A stretch of DNA of 64,000 nucleotides from Megaleporinus macrocephalus (GCA_021613375.1 CM038714.1:40771123-40835122), one strand, 5' to 3'; shown: positions 45,136 through 57,575, numbered from the stretch's first letter. The notes: generated by a model from the letters alone, not told the origin. Made by a program: numbers and translations.

Positions 45136-47750
45136 GGCAGTTTTTTCATGTTTTTCATGTTTTCAAACTTCTGCTTTGTGACAACATTGACTGTCGCTCT
45201 ATGCTTTTGTTTTTTGTGTTCTGTCTATGTTCCATATGCTTATGTTTATTTTGGTTGTTTGCCTCTCCTTGTCTTCGCCCTCTTGTTACACCCCTCACCT
45301 GCTCCAAGTTTGTGTCTCCACCTTGTCCCAGGTGATCCCTATTCCCTGTTTGCTCTTATACCTCTTGTTTGCACCCTGTGTTTGTCTGACTTTGTCAATG
45401 TTATGGTTCTCCTAGCTTGTATGATTGTTTGGTTCCAGCATGGCCTCACCTGCCCCAACATTACACGCTGTTTAAACCCCAGGTTTGAACACCAGAGCAT
45501 TTGAGGACTGTTGTGTATACATACTTAATAGTTAGCTCAGCTTCCCTAGTTATTAAAGTTGTGCATATAAACGAACCGTTCCTCATAAAAAGTCTCACTG
45601 GTCCACACCAGCTGCAAGGCACAATCAGTGGGAACGGAGCTGCGTGAGAAAATGAGTGGGAGTCTGCGTGCATGCATGTTTGGGGAAGCATATTGAGTGA
45701 AAACCTCATTTTTGCATAATTGTATGTTATACCACCAAATGTGTAGCATCTTGTTGCACACCATAAACAAATCCATAGAGCCAGTTATGGTCTCCGCAGC
45801 ATGCTCTTTAGACAAAAGTTGCTTGCTCCATCTCCCCAAGGCCAATAATATAAATCCACTCATGCAAATACTACAGTGAACAATGAACAAGAGTTCTAGC
45901 CTGATGTAGTCAGCTGTCAGTCCCTCCATTTCTCATCAAAACAAAACCACCAATCTGCCTGCCTCATTATTTCATGCCCCCAAAAACCGATAAACAGCCT
46001 TATGAATGAGATTGCATTCAACTGCGCCGCAGCAGTAGTTAATTTCGGCGTCTCGGAAACTAGGCCTACTAAATGAGCAAGTGTTTTCCATAATGAAGAT
46101 AAGTAGGGTGTTTTAAGCATATGTTCACAAATACTGTACTATATGCATACAAGGCATGTCGTCTATATTATAGCATACGTGATAAGTCTTCGCTTAGATG
46201 TTTGATTCAGTGCATACTGTCATTTAATATGAGTGACAGGGAATGTAATTACACTTCTGCTGCTTTATTTATACAGCAGTGATATCCAGAACCGGTGGAA
46301 CGTTCTCTACTTTTTGCTCAAAAGGGAGGCAGTAAGGGCTGAGACAACCTTTCATTTATTAAATAGCAGTCAAAACTGCTACTAAGTATAAGTTATTCAT
46401 TTTTCATGAGATATTTCGGAGGAAGTTAGATATAATATAATCCATCTCAGAGCAAAGGTAAATGAAAATATACGAAAAAAAAACCAAAACAGTTCAAAGA
46501 TATAGAGAAAATGTGATTCGCAGCAACTGTGCAACCCCAGAAAGACCTCGCTAAATACAGAAAAATCTATATATGTAGTCATGATAGTCACTTTATTGCA
46601 CACTGAACATATGTAGAATATTAGCTACCTAGCAAAAATAAAGTTTGATGATAACCATTTGTATGTCTCATAAGTATTTATACGCATTATACTGAATATG
46701 TGATGTTATTAAACCATTTTAGTTTAGTTTTTAATTTTGGTTTTGTCTTTAAACTGCTTTACACTCAAACTACAAGCAGTAATATTAATATGTCCCATTA
46801 AAGTGCCAGAGGAGATGAAAAGTAAATAATATCAATAATTGTATGATACTAACTTTAGTGTGTTATATTAATCGACAGAATTATGTAGCTTGATTGACAG
46901 CTCTCTGTCCAAACCTCCTAGCCTGTCCAGAGACCTGCTATAGATGGACAGACAAACAAATGGAAAGACCAAGCAACGTGTAAAGGAATGTCTCAGAAGA
47001 CGTGCAGACGGAAGGATGAACAGATGCAGCAACACGTGAGTGAATGAATGAATGAACGAATGAACAGTGTTGGTGTAGATAAATAGATGAGCAGATATCA
47101 CGCAGCTACAGCAGGTGGTCAAATTTGCCAGTATTTGGTTATTTGCCAGCTTTAGCTTATTAAGTTTCTCTTCCTCTGAAACTATTTTGTATGGGAACAT
47201 AAGATGTCAGCCTTGTTATTGGTTAGGAAATACCAACATAAGGGTTACCCAAGATTATCTCTGCACAGTTTACATGGCGAGGAGACAATGATGGTAAATA
47301 GCACCCAACATTTATTAGACTTTGGGAAGGTGTTCATAAGATGCACTTTATACATGCATGTTGTGGCCCAGAGCAAGAAGATTAGGTTCCCTGGGACTTC
47401 TTTGTCTGTAATATATTGCAGTATATCTTTACATTACAATCACAAACCCTTTTTTAAAATTAGATTTCATATGTTGTCCTTCAAAACATCAGTAGAACAC
47501 TAAAAATCTTAATGAAGTTTATTAAAGGTTTAAATAATAAGTTAATAGTGGTAGTAAGTAGTATTAATACAGTAAGTGGTTTTAGATATGTACGTGTTTT
47601 TAGCTTTTCTTTGTGGCAACCCAGTATTATTAGCAGTTATCACCTGCTTTGACTACTCAGTACGTCATTAAGAAAAATTAAGATTGCTGGCACGTCCAGG
47701 AGAAATCTGGAACTAAACTCTGCACAAGTTCAAACTGGAGCACCAGATAT
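45136..47750. other. Unassigned intergenic sequence
   Basis: Mixed composition, no recognised gene. Overlapping frames at 45148-45504 (118 codons) and 45546-45929 (127 codons, minus) have no domain I can identify. Confidence 0.4.
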
Positions 47751-48002
47751 TATACTCGAGCCATTAGCATTTATGCTAGTGGATTTTTAAGCCTCGGGCT
47801 ATTGTTTTGGATAGCCGGCGGGTAGCTTAGCAACTAGCTAAACCACCGGTCGTGTGCAGTGGACGAGAACAAGCCGTGACACAGTCGCTCTCTAACTAGA
47901 TCGTCTCAGTAATCTGTCTTATACGGAGAGATGTCAGACAGAACGCTGCTACTTAAACAGCTGCCTATGTAGTCAGTGCCTACTTAGATTTTGAGACACA
48001 GC
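47751..48002 (-). mobile_element. Partial inverted copy of the MITE at 48182-48742
   Basis: About 250 bp that is the reverse complement of 48183-48410: both carry 'cattagcatttatgctag'-like, 'ggctattgttttggatagcc'-like and 'agatgtcagacagaacgctg'-like blocks. It is separated from the other copy by about 180 bp of AT-rich sequence. Confidence 0.8.
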
Positions 48003-48181
48003 CGTTATCTACTTTCAAAAGAAGATCTTTCTGCTACTTTGTATGGTATTTATGCTTATTTACCTCTGTTCTGATGATATCTGGTGTGCTTACTGGTGAC
48101 AATACACTTAGCTAAGATAAAGGATTATAAACACTTTTGTACAGTAGTGTATGATATGGAAACTCTTTGGAACATAAAAGA

Positions 48182-48742
48182 TCTGTCTTAAAACCTAGTG
48201 AGTGTCTAAGTAGGCACTGACTAGGTAGGCAGCTGCTTAAGTAGGCAGCGTTCTGTCTGACATCTCTTCTCATAAGACTGCGTCACGGCTTGTTCTTAGC
48301 CACTGCACGCGACCAGTGGTTTAGCTAGTTGCTAAGCTACCGACTGGCTATCCAAAACAATAGCCCGAGGATTAAAAATCTGCTAGCATAAATGCTATGG
48401 CTCGAGTATAAAACTGCAAAATGGTCAACGACCCGTTACGAAGTTGTGAATAAAATACTGTTTTGTGTGATTATGTGACAAGAAACACTTTAAAACACCA
48501 GAGAGAATCGAAATAACTTACATTTTAAAACCACTGCTCGTAGATTAACCTGTGTTGCATCATGGGTTTGCCTTAACGGCTGAGGAAATGTTCAATGCTT
48601 CCTTAAAATCAGGCCAAAATAAGGTGCCTCAGCAGACAACGTGTAGGATATCTAAGAATTGGGACAGCCTACATGTCGGGAGTGCATACTATGACGTAAA
48701 ATGCTGTCTATGTAGGCAGCCGACTAGGTTTTGAGACACACA
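48182..48742 (+). mobile_element. MITE with 'tgtctcaaaacctagt' inverted ends, probably hAT-like
   Basis: The left end 'ctgtcttaaaacctagtgag' is mirrored by the right end 'gactaggttttgagacacac' (about 48722-48741). Behind the ends, 'aggtaggcagctgc' on the left answers 'tatgtaggcagcc' on the right. At 561 bp with no coding capacity it is a non-autonomous element. The superfamily is a guess from the style of the ends; I could not confirm the target duplication. Confidence 0.7.
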
Positions 48743-49599
48743 AAGTCTCTATTGCTGTCACTGGATGCTGGTAATAAAAACGGGAAACTGTGTTTGTTTT
48801 GTGGAAATCATGTAAGCGTTATGTTCAGGTTCATGTGAATGTTGTACTCACAATAAAAGTTTTATGAGTTTCATATGAACAAATTGGACTAACGCGATGA
48901 ATCCCAAAACAGAATAATGTGTATTATTGTTTCAACAACACATGACAGCACACACACTTCAAAACCCGACTCCACACTGAAATCTCCTTTTAAGATTCTC
49001 AGTTTTGCAGGCGCCATAAGTTTACTCAACCTTTCTGTTCTCCATTAGCTCAAGTGTGTACACTAAGAGCCACACACGAGCCTCTTTTTAAACCAACTTA
49101 GCCTCAGGGTCAGACTTGAAAATTGAATTTGAGTAACATTGGGACTATTAAGTGAACTTTCATGCTGGCACAGGCCCAGCAGCTGGACAAAAGCCGAGCA
49201 AGCCTTTTAAGTGTGCAGGAAATACAGTCAGGTTTAAAGAAAGCGATGTCTGAACAGAGGTAGGGAGCATAAAGTAGCCTGAAGCCACTCTCAAATAATA
49301 AATGCTGAGACTTCAAAGAGATATTGACTCATGCAGACCTAAAGTAAAAAAAGAATCAGTCATCTGGAGGTGTGCGCATTTAAAAGGGATGCTGAAATCT
49401 GTAAATTGATATTTAGATTCTCAAGGACCTCATACATAATAGACTGTGGCACCTTGTCAAGGGTTGGGCTCCATAATTAGTTTTTATTAAAACTATTAAC
49501 TATTAACTAACATAATGTTTGTGTTTTTTATGTAAAACTGCAATTGAATAAAATTAAGAATCTAACTGGACAGATTTACTGTACATAGCATGATAATCA
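48743..49599. other. Intergenic sequence; 48960-49210 may be conserved non-coding
   Basis: No gene. The middle part is repeat-free and complex ('tctgttctccattagctcaa', 'cctcagggtcagacttgaaa'). Texture only. Confidence 0.3.
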
Positions 49600-50662
49600 T
49601 ACATCATGGGCACCAAAATGCCATCATAAAAGAATTTGAAGAGCAGCAGAATATGGCACCCTCCACAATTATTGGCACCCCATGTTAGGATGTGTTCTTA
49701 GGCACCCCTACTGTTAATACTTTGCACAGCCCCCTTTTGCCAACAAGACAGCACTTAATCTTCTCCTATAACATTTTACACGATGGGAGAATACAGGGAG
49801 GGGGTCCTTCGACATTACTCTTTTCACAATCTCCTGGGTCCTCTCCTCTGCACTCTCCTCCTCAGCTCACCCCACAAATTTTCAATTGGGTTGAGGTCTG
49901 AGGACTGAGATGGCCATAGGAGGAGCTTGATTTTGTGTAGATTTGGTCACATGTTTAGGGTCATTATCTTGCTGAAAAACCCAGTGACTACCCATCTACA
50001 GCTTCTGGCAGAGGCCACCAGATTTTTATTTAAATGTCTTGGTATTTCAAAGAGTTCATGATGGCATGCACCCTAACCAGGTTCCCGGGGCCTTTGGAAG
50101 AGAAACAGGACCACAGCATCACAGATTCTACCCCATACTTTACAGTGGGCATGAGGTGCTTTCCAGCATACTCATCTTTTTTCACCAAAGCATACGGTCC
50201 CAGTTGAAGTCCAAGTCCCGCTTTGAGAACTCCAGACATTTACGTTTATGCTTGCAAGTGAGAAAAGCCTTTTTTCATTAATGCCTTCCAAACAGCTTGT
50301 TGGCATGTAGATAGTGCCTGATGGTTGTTATGGAGACTGTGTGACCCCAAGAAGCTACTCTTTGATGCTATTCTCTAACAGAGAGCTTTGGAGAACTTCT
50401 CTTACCATCCTCTTCACTGAGCATGGTGGCAAGATAAACTTGGGTCCTCGTCCAGACTTGTTTGTTCCAGTTGTTTTGAACTTCTTCATGTTTCCTCTGA
50501 CTGTAGATATTTGCGCGTGTAGGCGAGTGGCTATTTTCTTGTAGCCATTTTTTTTAATTCACTTAAATTAAAGGTTACATTTTTCTACAATTTTCAGTGT
50601 AAAATTATGCTTCTGCAACACATGGATTTGAACACATCTTAATGAGGGGTGACAATGTAATG
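49600..50662 (-). mobile_element. Decayed Tc1-like transposon (family f), transposase on minus strand
   Basis: Near the left, 'ctccacaattattggcaccc' is typical of a Tc1 family; the right end has 'aatgaggggtgacaatgta'. Minus-strand frame 50030-50239 contains 'KHLMPTVKYG', 'SVMLWSCFSSKGPGNL' and 'HAIMNSLKYQDI', the catalytic-core block between the first and second Asp of Tc1 transposases. On the plus strand 'tcattatcttgctgaaaaac' and 'ttcaattgggttgaggtctg' mark the block after it. Frames are broken elsewhere, so it is inactive. Confidence 0.8.
50030..50560 (-). pseudogene. Tc1-like DDE transposase pseudogene (family f)
   Basis: The best preserved part is a 69-codon frame with the 'VMLWSCFSSKGPGNL' core motif. 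The N-terminal DNA-binding half (about 50250-50560) is readable only as pieces in other frames, for example complement of 'accatcctcttcactgagca'. The block with the second Asp and Glu (about 49860-49990) is also out of frame. The length is consistent with a normal Tc1 transposase of about 340 residues before decay. Confidence 0.7.
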
Positions 50663-51620
50663 CAGTGGTGACTTACTGCCGACAAAGTTGTGTTGTGTCA
50701 GACATATCCCAGAGAGACAAGAGACAGCCAAGATACCAGTATTATATACAAATGAAAGTAGGTGTCATTTTTACTTAAATAGTAGTATATTATATTAGTG
50801 AATTGAAAGTGCCTTTGTATTAAGTTACTTCACCTACATACGTACATACACATACTAAGCCCATTAGAAAACAGTTGGAATATTAAGTAATAAGAAAACA
50901 TGCACATGATTCAGTTTTCATCATTTTTTAAACTAGATGTATAAACATCCTAATTACAGCATGTGTTCTCCAAAATCAGTAATAGGCTAACCTACAGTTC
51001 AACAGTTTGTGTTTGATTTGTTTATGAAAATAATTAGGGAAAGTGAGACACTTTATGGTGTAAATGTGTCATCAAGTTAGTTACCAATCAGTTAAGAGAG
51101 TCTGATGATGCTGCAATAAGTAATTACTGTATTTGTATCTCAGCAGTGCTGCTCTGTGTGTATTACAAAGTAGGCTATTCAATGTTATGACACTTTAACT
51201 ATTAATTAGCTATAACAGGATTATCATGCCAACTAATGTCTTTATGAAGTTAAAAGCATGCATGTGTTGTTGGTTTATACAGACCTTATATAGACCTAGT
51301 TTTCTAATCAATATACTCAGGTATAACATGTGGTGAATGTAGCCTAAATGAAGTTCTATGGCCTTGCAGTACAGCGAGTACTACCCCAGGATCAGGAAAG
51401 ACACTTGAGGCAGGAGTGAGGGTCACAGCAAACATTTTCCTTTTATTATCCACAAACAAAACCCAAATAAATCAAACCAAAGCCCAAAAGATGCTCACCT
51501 CCCTGCGGCTAAATGCATGACTTTCCAGACTGTCTCACAAACTTTTTGTGCTTCTGTTTCACTGCTTTTCTTCCTGGGTCACCGCAGTCCTCCATGCTTC
51601 AGCCCCCAAGAGCAAACGTT
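50663..51620. other. Unassigned AT-rich intergenic sequence
   Basis: No gene; the stretch at 51400-51600 resembles transposon-flank or retro-element-like A-rich sequence but cannot be assigned. Confidence 0.4.
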
Positions 51621-52196
51621 AGGCTGTGTCTCAATTGTGTATTAAACACTAATACTACATATACTAATAGTATACACTGTGTACTAATCTTACTAGTATG
51701 AGTTTGGCCAGCTAGTACACCAAATATTAACATACTACATTGTTTTTTACTAACAGAAAGTGATAAACCATTGCTAACCATGTACATTGTACCAAATTGG
51801 ACTCTAAAGGCTGCTTTGGTGAAGGTTTTCTTACAAAACATTCACAAATAAATGTAAAATTAAATAAACTGTATTCATTTACAGGCTGTTTTGACAGATT
51901 TGGGTTAAACTCCTATTTATACCACATTCTGTTTCCGCCAACTCCGTCGTATGCAGCTGCCGTCGTATACACCATCTGCATTTTCTTCAACATTTTCCAG
52001 CCGTGAGAAGCTCCTCCCTTTCTGTTTCCCATTGAATTATGGGGCGATATTGTCCTGCATTACCATACTTCATAATCAACTGCTTTTAAGTTTGCATTGT
52101 GGATTTCTGAATGAGCTCAACTTTGACACTTGTAACTTTACTTCATGCTCAAAAACTAGTTAGTATTCATTTTAAGTGTGCTATTGGGACACACCC
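51621..52196. mobile_element. MITE with 'gtgtctcaatt' inverted ends
   Basis: The left end 'ggctgtgtctcaattgtgta' is mirrored by the right end 'tgctattgggacacaccc'. Inner matches 'ttaaacactaatac' and the complement of 'gttagtattcattttaa' extend the inverted repeat to about 35 bp. The length is about 575 bp with no coding capacity, probably hAT- or PIF-like. Confidence 0.65.
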
Positions 52197-52493
52197 ACAG
52201 TCTTGTGGCATCGCTGTGGACTTGGAGGCGGGTTTTGTGGCTCAGGCTCCCTCCTCACAGCTCTCGTCATCTTCCCACCATCTCTCGTGGCTGTTGATCC
52301 CTTCCTACCATTTCCCATGGCTGACAGCCTCCTCCCACTGTCTCTGATGGCAGTTGTCACCCTGTGAGGTTTGGGCATTCCTTCTCTTTTCTTATTTAAA
52401 TAAGTAAGATATTTAAATGCTGTATTGTCTAGTGTACAAGGTGATTCTACACTAGATGCAGTGGTGACTAGGGACCGCTAAGCTAAACTTTGA
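52197..52493. other. Unassigned intergenic sequence with short imperfect repeats
   Basis: Imperfect repeats of about 40 bp at 52262-52360 (tctcgtggctgttg, cccatggctgacagcctc, tctgatggcagttg). No gene. Confidence 0.45.
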
Positions 52494-53030
52494 ATGGGCC
52501 CCCCAACCCTCACACATATGCCCACACACAATCCAATACAAACACCCACCTCTACCCCTCAAACCCACCAATATCCTATTTATCCACTACCAGAAATGAT
52601 GCTACTGCCCGGTACAATAGAAAAACAGAATAACGAGAGTCACATGTACGTGTACACACACGATCACACACTAAAGTGTGAAAAGGAACACAGTAATTCA
52701 GTTGATAAATCAGTACACAGCAAATCTACAAGCTCTTTAAACATGAAGCTTAGAGAACAACTGTACACAATACGTAAAGGTGCAGCTGAGCTCCACCTCC
52801 TTTGGTCAGAACATATCACTCAAGAAGAACACAAACAGTCCAACTGCAGCCATGGACACCAAAAAAATGTTAATACACGAAAGAAGTTACTACCTTCAGA
52901 ACGTTTTCTTTCTTGTATTCATCGCAGAGCAGTCGTTTATCAGGCTGGTGAAATCAAATTTGTGAAGAATATTACTCTATCGACATTTGAGCCACAGGTG
53001 GTAATTCAGCCTGTTCTGACCTGTTGTTGA
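52494..53030 (+). CDS. Unrecognised 178-codon open frame, doubtful gene
   Basis: One of the longest non-repeat frames in the window, with a true ATG at 52494 and a stop at 53028-53030. The predicted protein starts with a Pro/Thr/His-rich segment (about residues 1-35), is otherwise polar with several Lys and His residues, and ends hydrophobic and Cys-containing. I see no signal peptide, membrane segment, zinc finger or transposase motif. No splice-site pattern or promoter marks it as an exon, and the start lies in CA-rich low-complexity sequence. Most likely chance; a lineage-specific gene or an unknown transposon frame cannot be excluded. Confidence 0.1.
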   Translation: MGPPTLTHMPTHNPIQTPTSTPQTHQYPIYPLPEMMLLPGTIEKQNNESHMYVYTHDHTLKCEKEHSNSVDKSVHSKSTSSLNMKLREQLYTIRKGAAELHLLWSEHITQEEHKQSNCSHGHQKNVNTRKKLLPSERFLSCIHRRAVVYQAGEIKFVKNITLSTFEPQVVIQPVLTCC

Positions 53031-54864
53031 AGAATGTTTACTGCTTGCGCTGGTCACTGGCAAAGTCATTAGCAGTCTAACGCCAACAGCTGCATGAATC
53101 TATGCAATTGTTGGCCTTGTGACAAGTAACTGCTGAAAATGAAGAGCTTTAGAGAAGAGCTTTATCAGTGTAGACTGCTTATGTACGATGAAGAAAGGCA
53201 GGTGGACACTCTGTACTCTGTGTTCTTGTTGGATGAGTTCATTTGGACGTCAACAAGATGTTTGGACTTCATGGCTCCCCCCAAAAATACATAAACATCC
53301 AGTTTATTACATCGCTGCCCCCTTGATGGATCGCTCTGCTCACCACTGCACTCTATGAAATGTTCTTGCTGTTGTGGTGGACTTTTCCATTGCAGCTCTT
53401 TGAAGGAACCGGACCAATGGAACATCAAATATGCCGTAGTCCGTCTACCGAAATAAAACCTGACCCTTGTATTGTGAAAACAGCAGCTATTCACTTTATG
53501 AATACTCACCATTAACTAGTATGTTTAGACAAGCAGTTTTAGAGAAGCACATCTTAATTTATCTTGTTTATCTTGATGTCCTGATGCTTTTCTATCCATC
53601 AATTAAAGTCCAGTAAGAAGAGGATCTGCTGTCATTGGCTACCACTGCAGCCTTTGTGGAGGCCAAAGCATCTACTGGTGGTGTTTCAGGTGGATCTGCC
53701 TCTTTCTTATTTTCTTTATTTGATTTCATCTGGCTTTTCATGATATTGTAGGTTGCATCATGTCTAGTATTTTGAGCTACCTGCAGTTAACACCCTTAGC
53801 ATTATACATTTATTAGACCTTCCCAACACACATACTGGTACTAGCAAGTGAAGAGTTCCACAGAGTCTGCCAAATTTGAAATTAACCTACAAACCTTTCC
53901 AAACTAACCAGTCCTGCACTTACAAAACGTGTTAGGTGAGGGCAGAGCTCATATATGATATTTATAAAAGTTTTGGTTAGTTAACTGATCTGGTTGGTTG
54001 GTTAACATTCTGATCAACGTTCTTATCAGTTGTGAGGTTGATTGTACCGATAGAGCAAAGCCAAAATTGATGCATAATGCAACTGTCATGAAATACATGT
54101 GCACTGATTTTATGTTCAGTTTTGAATATGGAACAGTTTTATGACAGCAAGCGTCTTCCCGGTAACACTAGAAGAGACAGGCTTGGGTACGAGTAACACT
54201 GCTAGGCATGTAGAGGCAAAGCCAGCATAAGCCAGCTGGGAAGCAAAGGGTTTTATATCTAAGCATGTTGAAGTGGGAGCGGTGTTGCCTAACCGGCAGC
54301 AGGATTGAGGCCGTTACGCATCAGAAGTTTGAAGATAGAGGTTTTTATTATATGTTTTTATTGCTTTGCAATAATTAAACATAAAAAGCAGTCCAGCAAA
54401 AACACGTTCAACATTAAAATATTCGATAACACATTACCACTGTTCATAAGGCTATGTAACATCTACATAAGGTTGTCAGGTCAACTGACATAACCCTAAA
54501 AATATGTATATATATCGTCCATGTCCAAAGAAAATTGTGCATCTGTAACTTTTCAGGAGAGGCTAAAAACGTTTGTGTATTTTAATGTAATTCAATGGAA
54601 CCAGAATTTTCCCAAACTACTCTAGATTATTTCTATTGGTCCATCCATGATCCAGGATATAGGATAAAGAACAAAAGGGCAGCTGTTGAGTTCAAATGAT
54701 GTAGAAATATAAAAATAGTCAAAAATGGAGATGCTACCATTCTGCCATAAAGGCTAGGTTAGTTAACTTTGATCAAAAGTGGCAAATCTTTATAGCCTGT
54801 ATTGGAATAAGCATCTATAATTCACACAAACAAGCCTTTTTTTATAAAACAAACTTAGTTAGTT
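53031..54864. other. Unassigned intergenic sequence
   Basis: No exon, RNA gene or repeat family recognised. A 115-codon minus frame (53165-53512) has no recognisable domain. Confidence 0.4.
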
Positions 54865-55005
54865 ACTCAAGAGGTTCCTCAAGGATCTGTTCTCGGCCCC
54901 TTTCAGTTCATAACATATATGCTACCCCTGAATAATTTGCAACCATAGTGCCAGCTTCCACTGCCATGCTATCAATATTGATATCTGCTGTATACAAACA
55001 CCTCT
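54865..55005 (+). pseudogene. LINE reverse-transcriptase scrap (L2/CR1-like)
   Basis: From 54871 the plus strand reads 'VPQGSVLGPFQFITYMLPLNN', then a stop and frame changes, and then traces of 'FHC'. The VPQGSVLGP block is the well-known reverse-transcriptase motif that precedes the catalytic YADD region in L2/CR1-type LINEs; here the YADD region itself is not preserved. Only about 140 bp remain, so it is a dead fragment. Confidence 0.75.
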
Positions 55006-55199
55006 CCCTTTCCTCCAGGCACTGAAAGCATGCATCTATGCAGGCACATGAACAGATAGACCCCAAGGGGGGCTTGAAACTCTGCTATTGTGCTCTCAGA
55101 CTGTACGAGTGCTCCTGCTTAGTGTATAATAATTGTGTCTTATATTTCCATTCTGCCCGATTGGTTTTAGTGAGGTGAGGCGAGGCCTAGCCATGGGAA
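55006..55199. other. Unassigned intergenic sequence
   Basis: A short gap between the LINE scrap and an isolated Tc1 end. Confidence 0.4.
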
Positions 55200-55394
55200 T
55201 AGATGCTCTGCTGGTGCCATATTTAAAGTCATAGAGCTCTTCAGTATGAACCCATTCTACTACCAGTGTTTGTCTGTGGAGATTGCATGGCTATGAGTAG
55301 GATTTCATACACCTGTTAGCAATGTGTGTGGTGGAAACACCTGAATGCAATAATTAGGACAGGTGTCTGTGCACCTCTAGCCATGTAGTGCATT
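55200..55394. mobile_element. Isolated right end of a Tc1-like element (family h)
   Basis: The order 'agtcatagagctcttcagta', 'cccattctactacc', 'gtttgtctgtggagattgca', 'catacacctgttagcaatg' and '...agccatgtagtgcatt' matches the right flank of a widespread Tc1-like family whose ends read '...atatagtgta'. The rest is absent here. A left end of what seems the same family lies at 63160-63320. Confidence 0.65.
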
Positions 55395-55623
55395 ACTTGG
55401 GAGGAGAAAAACCACACAAACTCCACGATTCGAGGGGACCTCAAAGGGACGTGGTACATAGAGGCGCACCACACCAGCCTCCCTCCTTGAAAGGGTTGGT
55501 GTGTTTTTTGTTGTTGTTAAGTTTGCTGTTCTTGTGTTTAATGGAGTATGTTTTGGTTCTTGGTTTTTATTGTATGTTGCTGTGTTGGGATGTGGGTTTG
55601 GTCAGAATGGGTTATTGTTTACT
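55395..55623. repeat. Dispersed repeat, copy A
   Basis: About 229 bp shared in the same orientation with 58197-58432: 'ggaggagaa', 'gacctcaaagg', 'acgtggtacatagagg', 'cctccctcctt', and 'tgttgggatgtgggtttggt'. The T-rich second half ends in gttattgttta. Both copies start directly after a Tc1-type fragment. Family unknown. Confidence 0.85.
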
Positions 55624-56059
55624 GTAGAGTTAGGTATAGGTATGTATAGCTGAAAGCTGGTGTAAATAGAGTAAAATAGCTTTTCCTTACAGAAATATTG
55701 GTCTCTTCTATCTTCTTCTTTGCCTCATTTCTGCAGCTCACCCTGTAAAGACATGTCCAAAGCATTGGGTCAGATATTGCTGGAGTATTTTTGGGATATA
55801 CATATGTCACACGGGCAGGCGAGGAGACGGAGGAAAAGGCAGAATGAAATGGAGGAGCGGACGCAAACGCAAGTTTAACCAAAAATATTTAATAAACAAA
55901 ATTAAAATAAAACATACAAAACATATAATAAATATGAACAAACCAAAAACAAGCAGGGATCCAAGTAACAACGATTAACCACAGAAATAATGGAAAACAA
56001 ACCACAAGACAAGAAGCAAAACAGTAGTGCTCAGTAGTGAATCAGTAGGCGAGCCCGAC
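55624..56059. other. Unassigned intergenic sequence
   Basis: An A-rich part (55880-56030) resembles AT-rich transposon or retro-element tails but is not assigned. Confidence 0.4.
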
Positions 56060-57038
56060 TAGTGTGTCTGAATACTCAGTAGGCATCGAGTAGTAGGCGA
56101 ACAGTACCTAATACTTTATGCAGTTACTATACTAATGTCATTGTACTAGTAGTACACCTGTATATGTACTATTTTAATACTTCTTGGGACTAAATTGGCC
56201 CACTTTCTAGTTTTTAAAAGTATACTTTTAAGTACACTTTAAGTGTAAGAGTAGTAAACCAAGTATAAAACTAGTTTACATCTTTTGTACTGCAACTACA
56301 CTACAAGTAAACTTAAGTGTTTATTATTAGTTTACTAGCTTGTAAGTTTTCTTTAAGTGAACTTAATACTTATAATGTACTGCTTATATTATTGTTGTAC
56401 TTTAAAGTATATGACTAGGTTTAGAGGTTTTTTTACTTAAAATAGAAATTAACAATGTTTACTTACTCACCAGTGGACACACGTAAAATAAACAAGACAC
56501 ACTCAGATTAAGAAACATATTTGTATCTCTATAAATCTTTATAAATCAAATTTTAAATAAATATTGTACTGCATGTGTTTTTGTGCAGAGCAAGAATACT
56601 TACTTCTACTATCTCAATCAAAAGATTAAATACAAGTAAAGGCCAAATATACTTAGACTGTTCTATACTTGTCAGTATAACCCAAGCATACTTAAGTATA
56701 ACTGTGATTAGTATATCACTGAGAAGTACATAAAAAGTATACTCACTTCCTTTTAGTTTAAAAGAAGTATACTAATGGTACACTTGAATAAAGTTCTTTT
56801 TTGTAAGGGAATCTGTCAATAAACTGAGCTTTTAAATGAATAGCAGGACTTTTACGGTGATGGTCTGACGTCTTGCATCACAGGACGCTGGCAATATGGT
56901 GGATGTAGTACGGCCAAGCTTGTGTGGCTACTAAAACTCGCCTACTGAAATTACTCTACTAGTCTACCGCTCGAGCAGTACGTACTGACTCTAATCTAGT
57001 ACCTACTGGCTAGTAGGCGATTTCAGACGCACCTAGAG
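56060..57038. mobile_element. hAT-like MITE containing a nested 'agtatact' element
   Basis: The left end 'tagtgtgtctgaatactcag' and right end 'gcgatttcagacgcaccta' form degenerate inverted ends typical of a common teleost MITE family (gtgcgtctgaaatcgc style). Inside, 56181-56812 is a separate-looking block of repeated 'aagtatact/agtacactt' words ending 'ttcttttttgtaaggga', which resembles another known non-autonomous element nested within the first. Confidence 0.5.
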
Positions 57039-57339
57039 GCGATATATACACAGGATAACAAGAGGATACAATGAAACTTACAATTCAGGTCACTTACAAT
57101 CATCAGATTTATCCATTCAGAAATCCAGATTCATCCATAATTCCAGTCTGAAACACAGCAGTATCAGAAAAGAATCAAAAAGAAAATTCTAAAAAAAAAA
57201 AAAAAAAAAGACAAGATGTCCTCAGACTTTCGTTAGACAGTACGTCAGTCCAAACTGGTGAAGCTGCCTGAAGCGGAGTATGAAGTCGGCTAAAAATCAA
57301 TACAACTTTATTCTGATTTTTCTTTCTTTCTTTTTTTTT
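57039..57339. other. Unassigned intergenic sequence
   Basis: Includes an A-run at 57193-57210 and a T-rich stretch near 57315-57345. No gene. Confidence 0.45.
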
Positions 57340-57500
57340 CCTTTTGGAGAATGCCTGCGGCCAGCTTCATGTGCAGAAGCCTGAAATGAGCAGCTGCTGC
57401 TTTGATCACGGCTGAAATCATTCATTGTAAGAGCGTGCCGGACTCACCCTCAGTGCAGGTCCAGTCTGGATGCAGCTCTGATAGGTGTGTGTGCGCGTGT
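57340..57500. other. Candidate conserved non-coding element
   Basis: A repeat-free complex block ('gcttcatgtgcagaagcctg', 'atgagcagctgctgctttga', 'atcattcattgtaagagcgt'). Texture-based. Confidence 0.25.
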
Positions 57501-57575
57501 GTGGGGCTGATGAACTATACTTGTGTTGCAATTGAGAGATAACAATCCGTCCAGGGATAGATTATTTTGTTCTAG

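Noticed and set aside
45148..45929. 118- and 127-codon frames as possible genes
   Set aside because: No recognisable domain or gene structure, and several overlapping frames of similar length exist in both directions.
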